Shown one piece after another: positions 8,154 through 16,024 of a stretch of 64,000 nt of DNA. The notes beneath the pieces were generated by a model. That model searched no databases. It was not told where the DNA came from and saw nothing but the letters and a program-made list of their open reading frames with translations. The stretch lies in assembly GCF_002377905.1 (NCBI RefSeq), contig NZ_DFQS01000043.1:39746-103745 (forward strand). Direction: 5' to 3'. Positions within the stretch are counted from its first letter, which is position 1, and every line of letters begins with the position of its first letter. Made by a program: the position numbers and the translations under genes. This DNA is from Psychrobacter sp. UBA3483. GTDB lineage: Bacteria > Pseudomonadota > Gammaproteobacteria > Pseudomonadales > Moraxellaceae.

Positions 8154-8347
8154 TTAGCAATCATTGCTATCGGTAACGAGACGATAAAGTCTACTTGATC
8201 GTTGTTAGGCACTTATCAATTTTATAATAGATATTTTTTAACATTGATAGGTGTCTAATGCAGTCAATTATGCTAAACTAACACGCTTTTTAGCCTGTTA
8301 GTTTTTTCGCTAATAAAAGCAAGTTAATTTTTTTAAGGAATATTCCT
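8154..8347 (+). promoter_or_regulatory. Structured gap between rpsH and rplF, with terminator-like hairpin
   Basis: Two hairpins lie here within the spc operon. The first pairs AGGCACTTATCAA with TTGATAGGTGTCT, allowing wobbles, at about 8205-8258. The second pairs AACTAACA (8276-8283) with TGTTAGTT (8296-8303) and runs into six T residues, so it resembles a weak intrinsic terminator. An AAGGAA ribosome binding site for rplF follows. The layout suggests partial attenuation or RNA processing inside the operon; this is inferred from sequence only. Confidence 0.5.
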
Positions 8348-8881
8348 ATGTCTCGTGTGGCTAAAGCCCCAGTAGCACTGCCTAGCGGCGTAAGTGTTAC
8401 TTTGAACGATCGGCAGGTCGAAGTTAAAGGCAAAAATGGCAATATGTCTTTACGCCTGCATGAATTGGTCGAGCTAAAACAGGAAGATGATGCAATTCTT
8501 CTCTCACCTGCAGCCGATTCAAAAGAAGCCATGATGCATACTGGCACCATGCGCTCTTTACTAAACAATTTAGTAATAGGCGTAAATGAAGGTTTTGAAA
8601 GACGCCTTCAACTTATTGGTGTTGGTTATCGCGCTCAAGCTACTGGTAATAAAGTAACGCTAAACGTTGGTTACTCACATCCAGTAGAATATACGCTACC
8701 TGAAGGTGTATCAGCTGAAACCCCAACGCAAACTGAAATCGTTTTAAAATCAAACGATAAGCAGCAGCTTGGTCAAGCAGCGGCTAATATCCGCGGTTTC
8801 CGCCCACCAGAGCCTTATAAAGGTAAAGGTATTCGTTATAGTGACGAGCATGTGATTCGCAAAGAAGCCAAGAAAAAATAA
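8348..8881 (+). CDS. rplF: 50S ribosomal protein L6
   Basis: L6 lies near the factor-binding site of the 50S subunit. The 177-residue standard-length product begins MSRVAKAPVALPSGV and has two repeated L6 folds, with GVGYRAQATGNKVTLNVGYSH in the second half and the C-terminal PPEPYKGKGIRY motif. It is separated from rpsH by a long hairpin-bearing gap, unlike most spc operons. Confidence 0.98.
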   Translation: MSRVAKAPVALPSGVSVTLNDRQVEVKGKNGNMSLRLHELVELKQEDDAILLSPAADSKEAMMHTGTMRSLLNNLVIGVNEGFERRLQLIGVGYRAQATGNKVTLNVGYSHPVEYTLPEGVSAETPTQTEIVLKSNDKQQLGQAAANIRGFRPPEPYKGKGIRYSDEHVIRKEAKKK

Positions 8882-8892
8882 GGTGAGTTGAA

Positions 8893-9243
8893 ATGTTTGA
8901 TAAAAAAGCAGCTCGTCTACGTCGAGCAAAGAAAACCCGTGCACATATCCGTTTTTTAGGCGTAAATCGCTTAACGGTTAACCGCACCCCAAGACATATT
9001 TATGCCCAAATTATCTCTCCAAACGGTGGTGAAGTGATTGCTCAGGCATCTACCTTAGACAGCAGCTTACGTTCAGGTGCAACTGGTAACGTTGATGCAG
9101 CGACGTCTGTGGGCCAATTGATCGCAGAACGCGCAAAAGCAGCTGGTATTACTAAAGTTGCCTTTGACCGTAGTGGTTTTAAATATCATGGTCGAGTAAA
9201 AGCTTTAGCTGAAGCTGCTCGCGAAAACGGATTGGAGTTTTAA
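8893..9243 (+). CDS. rplR: 50S ribosomal protein L18
   Basis: L18 binds 5S rRNA and helps dock it on the large subunit. The 116-residue product begins MFDKKAARLRRAKKTRAHIR and carries NRTPRHIYAQIISP and FDRSGFKYHGRVKALAEAARENGL, the usual C-terminal signature. It starts 11 bases after rplF with an AAGGTGA ribosome binding site. Confidence 0.98.
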   Translation: MFDKKAARLRRAKKTRAHIRFLGVNRLTVNRTPRHIYAQIISPNGGEVIAQASTLDSSLRSGATGNVDAATSVGQLIAERAKAAGITKVAFDRSGFKYHGRVKALAEAARENGLEF

Positions 9244-9245
9244 TC

Positions 9246-9761
9246 ATGGCTAGAAATGATAAAAATGATAAAAATGAACAGACTGACGGTCTAGTAGAAC
9301 GCTTAGTTACCGTTGATCGCGTTGCAAAAGTGGTTAAAGGTGGTCGTATTTTCTCATTTACTGCGCTAACCGTAGTGGGTGATGGCAATGGCCGTGTTGG
9401 TTTTGGTCGTGGTAAAGCACGTGAAGTACCAGCTGCTATTCAAAAAGCACTTGAAGCTGCTAAGCGCAACATGATTACTGTTGAGCTTGATGGTGCAACA
9501 TTGTTCCATCCGATCAAAGCACGTCATGGTGCTAGTAAAGTCTACATGCAGCCTGCATCTGAAGGTACTGGCGTAATCGCCGGTGGCGCAATGCGTGCGG
9601 TATTAGAAGTTGCTGGTGTTAAAGACGTTTTAACGAAATCTCATGGTTCTACCAACACTGCAAACGTTGTACGTGCAACATTCAACGGTTTACGTGATAT
9701 GTCAACTCCAGAAAAGATGGCAGCAAAACGTGGTAAATCTGTAGACGAAATCTTGGGTTAA
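9246..9761 (+). CDS. rpsE: 30S ribosomal protein S5
   Basis: S5 contributes to decoding fidelity and the mRNA entry channel helicase. The 171-residue product has the double-stranded RNA-binding-like N-domain with GGRIFSFTALTVVGDGNGRVG and the C-domain with GGAMRAVLEVAGV. A short Asn/Asp/Lys stretch (MARNDKNDKNEQTDG) opens the protein. It follows rplR after two bases. Confidence 0.98.
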   Translation: MARNDKNDKNEQTDGLVERLVTVDRVAKVVKGGRIFSFTALTVVGDGNGRVGFGRGKAREVPAAIQKALEAAKRNMITVELDGATLFHPIKARHGASKVYMQPASEGTGVIAGGAMRAVLEVAGVKDVLTKSHGSTNTANVVRATFNGLRDMSTPEKMAAKRGKSVDEILG

Positions 9762-9783
9762 CTTAGAAACTAGGTGAGTTACG

Positions 9784-9963
9784 ATGAAAAAAATGAAAGT
9801 CACTCAATTTAAATCGGGTGCCCATCGCCTCAAGAGCCACAAAGCGAGCTTGAAAGGATTGGGTTTACGCCGTATTGGTCATACTGTTGAAGTAGAAGAT
9901 ACTCCTTCAACGCGCGGTATGGTCAATCGCGTCAACTACATGGTAAAAGTGGAGGAAGCGTAA
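9784..9963 (+). CDS. rpmD: 50S ribosomal protein L30
   Basis: L30 is a small 50S protein. I read this 59-residue gene directly: it starts MKKMKVTQFKSGAHRLKSHK and continues KGLGLRRIGHTVEVEDTP, the family signature, ending MVKVEEA. A GGTGAGTTACG ribosome-binding region precedes the ATG. Its TAA stop shares one base with the rplO ATG (TAATG), so translation is coupled. Confidence 0.97.
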   Translation: MKKMKVTQFKSGAHRLKSHKASLKGLGLRRIGHTVEVEDTPSTRGMVNRVNYMVKVEEA

Positions 9964-10403
9964 TGGGACTTAGATTAAATGAATTATCACCAGGTGTTGG
10001 CGCGAAAAAAACTGCCCAACGTCGTGGTCGTGGTATCGGTTCAGGTCTTGGCAAAACTGGTGGTCGCGGTGTAAAAGGTCAGAAATCTCGTTCAGGTTCT
10101 AGCATTCGCTCAGGATTTGAAGGCGGTCAAATGCCTTTATATCGTCGCCTACCAAAATTTGGCTTTACCAGTAAAATGGCAATGACGACTGCTGAAGTTC
10201 GTTTGTCTGAACTGAACAAAGTCGAAGGCGATGTGGTTAGCATTGAAACACTAAAAGCTGCTAACGTTATCCGTCATGACATGAAACGCGTTCGTATTAT
10301 GTTGTCAGGCGAAGTCACTAAAGCTTATACTTTTAAAGGTATCAAAGTGACTAAAGGCGCCAAGCAAGCAATCGAAGCTGCTGGTGGTAGCATCGAGGAG
10401 TAG
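9963..10403 (+). CDS. rplO: 50S ribosomal protein L15
   Basis: L15 binds 23S rRNA late in assembly. The 146-residue product opens MGLRLNELSPGVGAKKTAQR, followed by the glycine-rich GRGIGSGLGKTGGRGVKGQK segment and GFEGGQMPLYRRLPKFGF. The end of the gene carries the GAGGAG ribosome binding site used by secY. Confidence 0.98.
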   Translation: MGLRLNELSPGVGAKKTAQRRGRGIGSGLGKTGGRGVKGQKSRSGSSIRSGFEGGQMPLYRRLPKFGFTSKMAMTTAEVRLSELNKVEGDVVSIETLKAANVIRHDMKRVRIMLSGEVTKAYTFKGIKVTKGAKQAIEAAGGSIEE

Positions 10404-10407
10404 TAAC

Positions 10408-11754
10408 GTGTCAAAACAATCAATGTCATCGACTGGTATACCGCTCAATCCATTTGCCTTTATACGCAAGTATGATGAGTTATGGACGCGTTTATTATTC
10501 TTAATCGGCGCATTGATTGTTTATCGTTTAGGGTCACATATCCCTGTACCGGGTATCAATCCGGTTAACTTGGCTGATCTGTTTTCGCGCAACGAAAATA
10601 CCATTTTGAGCATGTTTAACATGTTCTCAGGTGGTGCACTAGAACGTATGTCCATCATGGCACTTGGCATCATGCCATATATTTCAGCATCTATTATCGT
10701 TCAGATGATGTCTGCGGTATTGCCATCGCTTGAAGCCCTCAAAAAAGAAGGCGAAGCGGGACGACGTAAGCTAAACAAGTACACCCGTCAAGGGACACTT
10801 GCATTGGCACTAGTACAGTCATTAGGAATGTGTGCTGGCTTAATCAGTCAGAATCTTACCTTATCTACTGGTTTGACTTTTTATATTCCAGCGGTTACCT
10901 CATTGGTAGCAGGCGCTATGTTCTTAATGTGGCTCGGTGAGCAGATTACAGAACGCGGCGTGGGTAATGGTATCTCAATGCTCATCTTTGCGAGTATTGT
11001 GGCTGGTACGCCAGGTATGATTTCGCAATCTATCGAACAGGTCAATCAAGGACAGATGAACTTGATTGTGCTTTTTATCTTTGTATTGCTAGGCATCGCA
11101 GTGACTGCTGGTATCGTTTATATTGAACGTGCCCAGCGCCGTGTCCCAGTAAACTATGCGCAGAAGCAACAACAAGGTCGCAAAATTTACGCTCAGCAGC
11201 AGTCGCATTTGCCGTTGAAGCTGAATATGGCAGGGGTTATTCCCGCTATTTTTGCCAGCTCGTTGTTGTTGTTTCCAGCAAGTTTGGGGCAGTGGGTTGG
11301 TCAATCGGCTGATCCTACTTTTACACAAAAGATATTACAAAATATGGCACTGGTGTTGTCTCCAGGGCAGCCGCTGTATTTGGTTCTGTTTGGCGCAATG
11401 ATTATTTTCTTCTGTTACTTTTACACGGCATTGGTATTTAGTCCGCGTGAAGTTGCTGAAAACCTTAAACGTAGTGGTGCGTATATCCCAGGTATTCGCC
11501 CCGGACAACAAACTCAGCGTTACCTTGATCATGTATTAAACCGACTGACCTTTATTGGCGCGATGTATATGACGGTTATTTGTTTAATGCCAATGGTCGT
11601 GCAGTCATCGTTTGGTGTACCGTTTCAACTCGGTGGTACGTCATTACTGATTATGGTGGTTGTGGTAATGGACTTCATTTCGCAAATCCAAGCGCATTTG
11701 ATGACCCATCAATATCATGATCAGACGTTAATTCAATCGCCCACTCAACCTTAA
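10408..11754 (+). CDS. secY: Preprotein translocase channel subunit SecY
   Basis: SecY forms the protein-conducting channel of the SecYEG translocon in the inner membrane. The product is 448 residues with ten predicted membrane segments. It includes HIPVPGINP in the first periplasmic plug region, GIMPYISASIIVQ, and the C-terminal cytoplasmic loop PGIRPGQQT. The start is taken as GTG at 10408, because GAGGAG lies seven bases upstream; an in-frame GTG at 10384 inside rplO is less likely. Its position between rplO and rpmJ is the standard spc-operon order. Confidence 0.97.
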   Translation: MSKQSMSSTGIPLNPFAFIRKYDELWTRLLFLIGALIVYRLGSHIPVPGINPVNLADLFSRNENTILSMFNMFSGGALERMSIMALGIMPYISASIIVQMMSAVLPSLEALKKEGEAGRRKLNKYTRQGTLALALVQSLGMCAGLISQNLTLSTGLTFYIPAVTSLVAGAMFLMWLGEQITERGVGNGISMLIFASIVAGTPGMISQSIEQVNQGQMNLIVLFIFVLLGIAVTAGIVYIERAQRRVPVNYAQKQQQGRKIYAQQQSHLPLKLNMAGVIPAIFASSLLLFPASLGQWVGQSADPTFTQKILQNMALVLSPGQPLYLVLFGAMIIFFCYFYTALVFSPREVAENLKRSGAYIPGIRPGQQTQRYLDHVLNRLTFIGAMYMTVICLMPMVVQSSFGVPFQLGGTSLLIMVVVVMDFISQIQAHLMTHQYHDQTLIQSPTQP

Positions 11755-11786
11755 ATGAGCGGTACGATATCTCAAAGGAGTATGCT

Positions 11787-11903
11787 ATGAAAGTTCAAGC
11801 ATCAGTTAAGAAGATTTGTGGTAGCTGTAAAGTTGTGCGCCGTAAAGGCCGTGTACATGTTATTTGTACCGCAGAACCTCGCCACAAGCAACGTCAAGGT
11901 TAA
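11787..11903 (+). CDS. rpmJ: 50S ribosomal protein L36 (zinc-ribbon type)
   Basis: L36 is the smallest 50S protein. The 38-residue gene was read directly: it begins MKVQASVKKICGSCK and ends EPRHKQRQG. Cys11, Cys14, Cys27 and His33 form the zinc ribbon of the C+ type, so this copy should need zinc. An AAAGGAG ribosome binding site precedes it. An overlapping ATG five bases upstream closes after two codons and is not a start. Confidence 0.97.
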   Translation: MKVQASVKKICGSCKVVRRKGRVHVICTAEPRHKQRQG

Positions 11904-12157
11904 TGTTTTAAAGACATAAAGCGTCACGCTTATTGGATTTATACAATTAATACTTGAAAAATGACGGCGGATGCGATATCATCCGCCACTTGCCGTAGTT
12001 TATGCAAAATCTTTTATAAAATGGTCAATGAATAGGCTTGTTATCAAGTTGAAGCAGCGATAATAATTATAAAAGCTTTGGTATCGACAGCAACAAATCT
12101 GAAGAATACCCCCTTATTCAAACAATAAGGATATTTTTCTTTAATGGAGAGAAATCA
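11904..12157 (+). promoter_or_regulatory. Alpha operon leader with two hairpins
   Basis: This gap of 254 bases precedes rpsM. A perfect hairpin GGCGGATG / CATCCGCC lies at 11966-11987 and has no T-run. A promoter-like pair TTGCCG (11990-11995) and TATAAA (12015-12020) follows, but its 19-base spacer is long. A second perfect hairpin, CCTTATT / AATAAGG at 12112-12130, ends about 27 bases before the rpsM start. In E. coli the alpha operon leader binds S4 through a pseudoknot. A similar role here is an inference. Confidence 0.5.
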
Positions 12158-12514
12158 ATGGCTCGTATTGCCGGCGTAAACATTCCGGATAATAAGCATG
12201 CTGTTATTTCACTAACTTATATCTTTGGTATAGGTCGTACCACTGCTCAGAAAATCTTAGAAGCAGTTGGCATTGCCCCTACTACTAAAGTTAGCCAGTT
12301 AGATGATACACAGTTAGATGCTATCCGTGCACAAGTTGCAAATTACATGACTGAAGGTGATCTTCGTCGTGAAGTGTCAATGAATATCAAGCGCTTGGTT
12401 GATCTTGGTTGTTACCGTGGCATCCGCCATCGCCGTAACCTACCAGTTAGAGGTCAGAACACCAAGAACAACGCTCGTACTCGTAAGGGTCCGACACGCC
12501 CTCTCAAAAGATAA
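12158..12514 (+). CDS. rpsM: 30S ribosomal protein S13
   Basis: S13 contacts L5 and P-site tRNA and bridges the subunits. The 118-residue product starts MARIAGVNIPDNKHAVISL and contains RREVSMNIKRLVDLGCYRGIRHR and the basic C-terminal tail NNARTRKGPTRPLKR. It opens the alpha operon behind a GGAGAG ribosome binding site. Confidence 0.98.
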   Translation: MARIAGVNIPDNKHAVISLTYIFGIGRTTAQKILEAVGIAPTTKVSQLDDTQLDAIRAQVANYMTEGDLRREVSMNIKRLVDLGCYRGIRHRRNLPVRGQNTKNNARTRKGPTRPLKR

Positions 12515-12534
12515 TTAACTTAGGAAGCTAAAAG

Positions 12535-12924
12535 ATGGCTAAAGACACTCGTAGTCGCAAAAAAGTGACTCGTCGTTCAGTATCGGAGGGCGTTGCCCAT
12601 ATCCATGCGTCTTTTAATAACACCATTGTTACGATTACCGATCGTCAAGGTAATGCACTGGCTTGGGCCACTTCAGGTGGACAAGGCTTCCGTGGTTCAC
12701 GTAAATCTACACCATTTGCCGCTCAGGTTGCAGCTGAAGTCGCTGGTAAAGCGGCTCAAGAATATGGTGTTAAGAATATCGACGTTTTGGTTAAAGGACC
12801 AGGACCGGGTCGTGAGTCTGCGGTAAGAGCACTTGGTGCATTGGGTTATAAAGTTAACAGCATCTCTGATGTAACCCCAATCCCACACAATGGTTGCCGT
12901 GCGCCGAAAAAGCGCCGCGTCTAA
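12535..12924 (+). CDS. rpsK: 30S ribosomal protein S11
   Basis: S11 lies on the 30S platform near the mRNA exit. The 129-residue product includes GVAHIHASFNNTIVTITD and the C-terminal TPIPHNGCRAPKKRRV, both family signatures. It follows rpsM after 20 bases, in normal alpha-operon order. Confidence 0.98.
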   Translation: MAKDTRSRKKVTRRSVSEGVAHIHASFNNTIVTITDRQGNALAWATSGGQGFRGSRKSTPFAAQVAAEVAGKAAQEYGVKNIDVLVKGPGPGRESAVRALGALGYKVNSISDVTPIPHNGCRAPKKRRV

Positions 12925-12972
12925 TATTAAAGACGAAGCTTTTTATCATAAGAGCTTATAGGAGACATAACA

Positions 12973-13614
12973 ATGGCCCGTTATATTGGACCAAAACTCA
13001 AATTATCACGTCGTGAAGGTACAGACTTAGGCCTTAAGTCTGGTGTTAAACCATATGACGTAAAAACGAAAAAAGCGGCTCGTCCACCTGGTCAACATGG
13101 TGTCAGTCGTAATAAGAGCTCAGAATACTCTCTACAGTTACGTGAAAAACAAAAAGTTAAGCGTATCTACGGTGTACTAGAGCGCCAGTTTGCTAACTAC
13201 TATAAAGAAGCTGCTCGTAAGCGTGGCGCTACTGGTGAAAACCTGTTAGCAATGCTTGAGAGTCGCCTTGATAACGTCGTTTATCGCATGGGCTTTGGCT
13301 CAACTCGCGCTGAAGCACGTCAGCTAGTTAGCCATCGCACTGTGATGGTTAAAAAAGCTGGTCGTGATGAGTTTGTTCGTGTGAACATTCCATCAATTCA
13401 GTTGCAAGATGGTGATGTCGTCGCTATCCGTGAGAAGTCTCGCGAACAACTACGTATTAAAAACGCTATTGAACTAGCGACACAACGTGGTATTCCAGAA
13501 TGGCTAGATGTTGACCACAGCAAACTACAAGGCACGTTTAAACAAGCGCCTGATCGCATTGATCTACCTGCTGAAATCAACGAAAGCTTGATCGTTGAGC
13601 TATACTCTAAGTAA
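12973..13614 (+). CDS. rpsD: 30S ribosomal protein S4
   Basis: S4 is a primary assembly protein of the 30S body and in E. coli represses the alpha operon. The 213-residue product begins MARYIGPKLKLSRREGTDL. It includes the S4 RNA-binding domain (LESRLDNVVYRMGFGSTRAEARQ, about residues 96-118) and ends SLIVELYSK. Its N-terminus has no zinc-binding cysteines. A GGAG ribosome binding site precedes it. Confidence 0.98.
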   Translation: MARYIGPKLKLSRREGTDLGLKSGVKPYDVKTKKAARPPGQHGVSRNKSSEYSLQLREKQKVKRIYGVLERQFANYYKEAARKRGATGENLLAMLESRLDNVVYRMGFGSTRAEARQLVSHRTVMVKKAGRDEFVRVNIPSIQLQDGDVVAIREKSREQLRIKNAIELATQRGIPEWLDVDHSKLQGTFKQAPDRIDLPAEINESLIVELYSK

Positions 13615-13695
13615 GTAACGTACTGCTCGATGTTATAAAAATAGCATTGAGCAATTGACGTTAATTAAACCAGTTTAATAAATCGAGGTGACATC
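13615..13695 (+). other. Strong hairpin between rpsD and rpoA
   Basis: TGCTCGATGTTAT (13624-13636) can pair with ATAGCATTGAGCA (13641-13653) across a four-base loop. This gives a 13-base-pair stem with two wobbles. No T-run follows, so it is not a simple intrinsic terminator. A CGAGGTGA ribosome binding site for rpoA follows. It could be an mRNA processing or stability element that sets the S4 to RpoA ratio. Confidence 0.6.
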
Positions 13696-14703
13696 ATGAT
13701 GCTAAGTGCAACTGAGTTTCTAACGCCGAACGCCATTAACGTGGATACGGTTAATGAAACGATTGCGAAAGTCACGCTCGAACCGTTAGAACGCGGCTTT
13801 GGGCATACCTTAGGGAATGCCTTACGTCGCATCTTGTTATCTTCATTACCTGGTGCTGCAGTCATTGAAGCGGAGATTGATGGTGTTGACCATGAATACT
13901 CAACGCTTGAAGGACTACAAGAAGACGTACTTGACTTGCTTTTGAATTTAAAAGGCTTGGCAATTACCCTTCATGACCAAAATGAAGTATTCTTGACCTT
14001 GGATAAACAAGGTCCAGGCACTATTACTGCTGCAGACATCACGTTGCCGCATAATGTCGACATTATCAATCCAGAATTGGTATTGGGTACATTAAGCGAC
14101 CGTGGCCATCTTAAGATGCGTCTGCGTGTGGTAATGGGTCGTGGATATGAGCCAGCAAACCAGCGCCGTGAAGATGGTGACACTAAAGCGATTGGACGCT
14201 TGAAGCTTGATGCAAGCTTTAGCCCAGTACTACGTGTTGCTTATCAGGTTGAGAACGCACGTGTAGAACAACGTACCGATCTTGATCGTCTTATCATCGA
14301 GCTTGAAACTAATGGCACTATCGATCCAGAAGAAGCAATTCGTAAAGCAGCCACTATTTTACAACAACAGATTTCTATCTTTGTTGACCTAGAAGCTGAA
14401 GAAGCGCCTGAGCCTGTGAAAGAAAAAGAAGAGGTTGATCCGGTGCTATTACGCCCTGTGGACGATCTTGAACTAACGGTTCGCTCAGCCAACTGCTTGA
14501 AAGCTGAAAACATTTACTATATCGGTGATTTGGTACAGCGTTCAGAGACTGAACTACTAAAAACCCCAAATCTTGGTAAGAAATCATTGACCGAAATCAA
14601 AGACGTATTAGCGTCTAAAGATTTAGAGCTCGGTATGCGCCTAGACAACTGGCCACCAGCTGACCTTCGTGTCGATGATCGCTTTTCTTATCGTAGCCGT
14701 TAA
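13696..14703 (+). CDS. rpoA: DNA-directed RNA polymerase subunit alpha
   Basis: The alpha subunit nucleates RNA polymerase assembly through its N-terminal domain and contacts UP elements and activators through its C-terminal domain. The 335-residue protein carries LEPLERGFGHTLGNALRRIL near residue 30 and the C-domain helix-hairpin-helix TPNLGKKSLTEIKDVLAS. An acidic linker (EEAPEPVKEKEEVD) separates the domains. Two adjacent ATGs (13696 and 13699) are possible; the ribosome binding site spacing slightly favours the second. Confidence 0.98.
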   Translation: MMLSATEFLTPNAINVDTVNETIAKVTLEPLERGFGHTLGNALRRILLSSLPGAAVIEAEIDGVDHEYSTLEGLQEDVLDLLLNLKGLAITLHDQNEVFLTLDKQGPGTITAADITLPHNVDIINPELVLGTLSDRGHLKMRLRVVMGRGYEPANQRREDGDTKAIGRLKLDASFSPVLRVAYQVENARVEQRTDLDRLIIELETNGTIDPEEAIRKAATILQQQISIFVDLEAEEAPEPVKEKEEVDPVLLRPVDDLELTVRSANCLKAENIYYIGDLVQRSETELLKTPNLGKKSLTEIKDVLASKDLELGMRLDNWPPADLRVDDRFSYRSR

Positions 14704-14722
14704 ACTTTAAGGATTTTTGACT

Positions 14723-15082
14723 ATGCGCCATCGTAAGAGTGGAGTCAAGCTGGGTCGTACCGGCAGTCATCGTAAGGCAATGTTTCAGAACATGACTAAC
14801 TCATTATTTGAGCATGAACTGATCAAAACAACTTTACCAAAAGCAAAAGAATTGCGCCGTGTTGCTGAGCCATTAATCACTTTGGCTAAAGAAGACAGCG
14901 TTGCTAATCGCCGTTTGGCATTTAGCCGTATGCGTAGCAAAACTATGGTAGGCAAACTATTTGGCACGTTAGGTCCTCGTTACCAAACTCGTCCAGGTGG
15001 TTATTTGCGTATCGTAAAATGCGGTTACCGTGATGGTGACAATGCGCCAATGGCTTATGTAGAATTGGTTGATCGTGACTAA
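14723..15082 (+). CDS. rplQ: 50S ribosomal protein L17
   Basis: L17 lies near the tunnel exit on the back of the 50S subunit. The 119-residue product starts MRHRKSGVKLGRTGSHRKAM at the ATG at 14723, behind a TAAGGA ribosome binding site. The typical GGYLRIVKCGYRDGDNAPMA segment is near the C-terminus. It is the last gene of the alpha operon and is followed by a clear terminator. Confidence 0.98.
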   Translation: MRHRKSGVKLGRTGSHRKAMFQNMTNSLFEHELIKTTLPKAKELRRVAEPLITLAKEDSVANRRLAFSRMRSKTMVGKLFGTLGPRYQTRPGGYLRIVKCGYRDGDNAPMAYVELVDRD

Positions 15083-15104
15083 TTTTATACGCTCATTGTA
15101 TAAT

Positions 15105-15136
15105 TAAAAAAGCTCCAATAATTTGGAGCTTTTTTT
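15105..15136 (+). terminator. Intrinsic terminator of the alpha operon
   Basis: AGCTCCAA (15111-15118) pairs with TTGGAGCT (15123-15130) over a TAAT loop, followed by a T-run to 15136 and preceded by an A-run. It ends the ribosomal supercluster, just before the convergent yciO. Confidence 0.92.
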
Positions 15137-15163
15137 ATGCCTTTTATTTATAAAAGCTATTAT

Positions 15164-15784
15164 TTATGGCACTAGTGAGCTGACGTCAGCCGCGCCTTGT
15201 CTGATGATTTCAGGCTGATTGCTGGTCATATCGACGATGGTAGTCAATTTTGTGGTTTTAATACCCGCATTGATTAGACCATCTAATTGACTACCTAGCA
15301 AGTCTTCGATTTCAAAGGGATCGTCCAATATGTCATCGCGGTGCGGCAATATGAGTGAACTGGTCAATATAGGCTCATCCATCGCTGCTAAAAGTGCTTG
15401 TGCAATAGGGTTACTGGGCACGCGAATACCAATGGTTTTTTTCTTAGGATGCGCCAACTTCTTAGGTACATCTTTGGTGGCGTTTAAAATAAAGGTAATC
15501 GGTGCCGGCGTAAGCGCTTTTAGCTGTTTAAATTGCACATTGTCCACCGTTGCATAGTTGGCAATTTCACTTAAATCGCGACATAACAAGGTAAATTGAT
15601 GCTTATCATCAAGCTCGCGGATGTGTTTAAGCTTTTCTAGTGCATCTTTAGCGCCTAAGCGGCAGCCAAACGCATAACTGGTATCGGTAGGATAGATAAG
15701 TAATTGGTCGTTACGTAATAAATCTGCCGCTTGTTCGATAAGCCGCGGTTGTGGGTTGTCCGGATGAATGTAAAATACTTGCAT
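15164..15784 (-). CDS. yciO: YciO, Sua5/YrdC-family protein
   Basis: This protein belongs to the YrdC/Sua5 fold, whose characterised members make threonylcarbamoyl-adenylate for tRNA t6A37. It matches the YciO subgroup in length (206 residues) and in segments such as LLIYPTDTSYAFGC, FTLLCRDLSEIANYA and KKTIGIRVPSNPIAQALL. In E. coli YciO is a paralogue that does not normally replace TsaC, so its exact role is uncertain. An AAGGA ribosome binding site lies before the ATG on the minus strand. It converges on the alpha operon terminator. Confidence 0.9.
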   Translation of the reverse strand: MQVFYIHPDNPQPRLIEQAADLLRNDQLLIYPTDTSYAFGCRLGAKDALEKLKHIRELDDKHQFTLLCRDLSEIANYATVDNVQFKQLKALTPAPITFILNATKDVPKKLAHPKKKTIGIRVPSNPIAQALLAAMDEPILTSSLILPHRDDILDDPFEIEDLLGSQLDGLINAGIKTTKLTTIVDMTSNQPEIIRQGAADVSSLVP

Positions 15785-16024
15785 GATTTTTCCTTATTTT
15801 ATAATTATAGAGTGCTTCATACGCATTTTTTAAAAAATAGAATGTTTTGTTTTTTGGCGTATCTCTCTGACTGCCTCAAAAGATTACGCTACTACTTAAT
15901 CAGTATAACGCAAAGTAAATATAAGTTTATTAGCAAGGCGTTACGGTGAGTAGGGAAACGTTAACGCTATAGTTGTGGACCGCTTTCGATAGGAAATACA
16001 TATCTAGAGAGCAGTTTTTCATCG

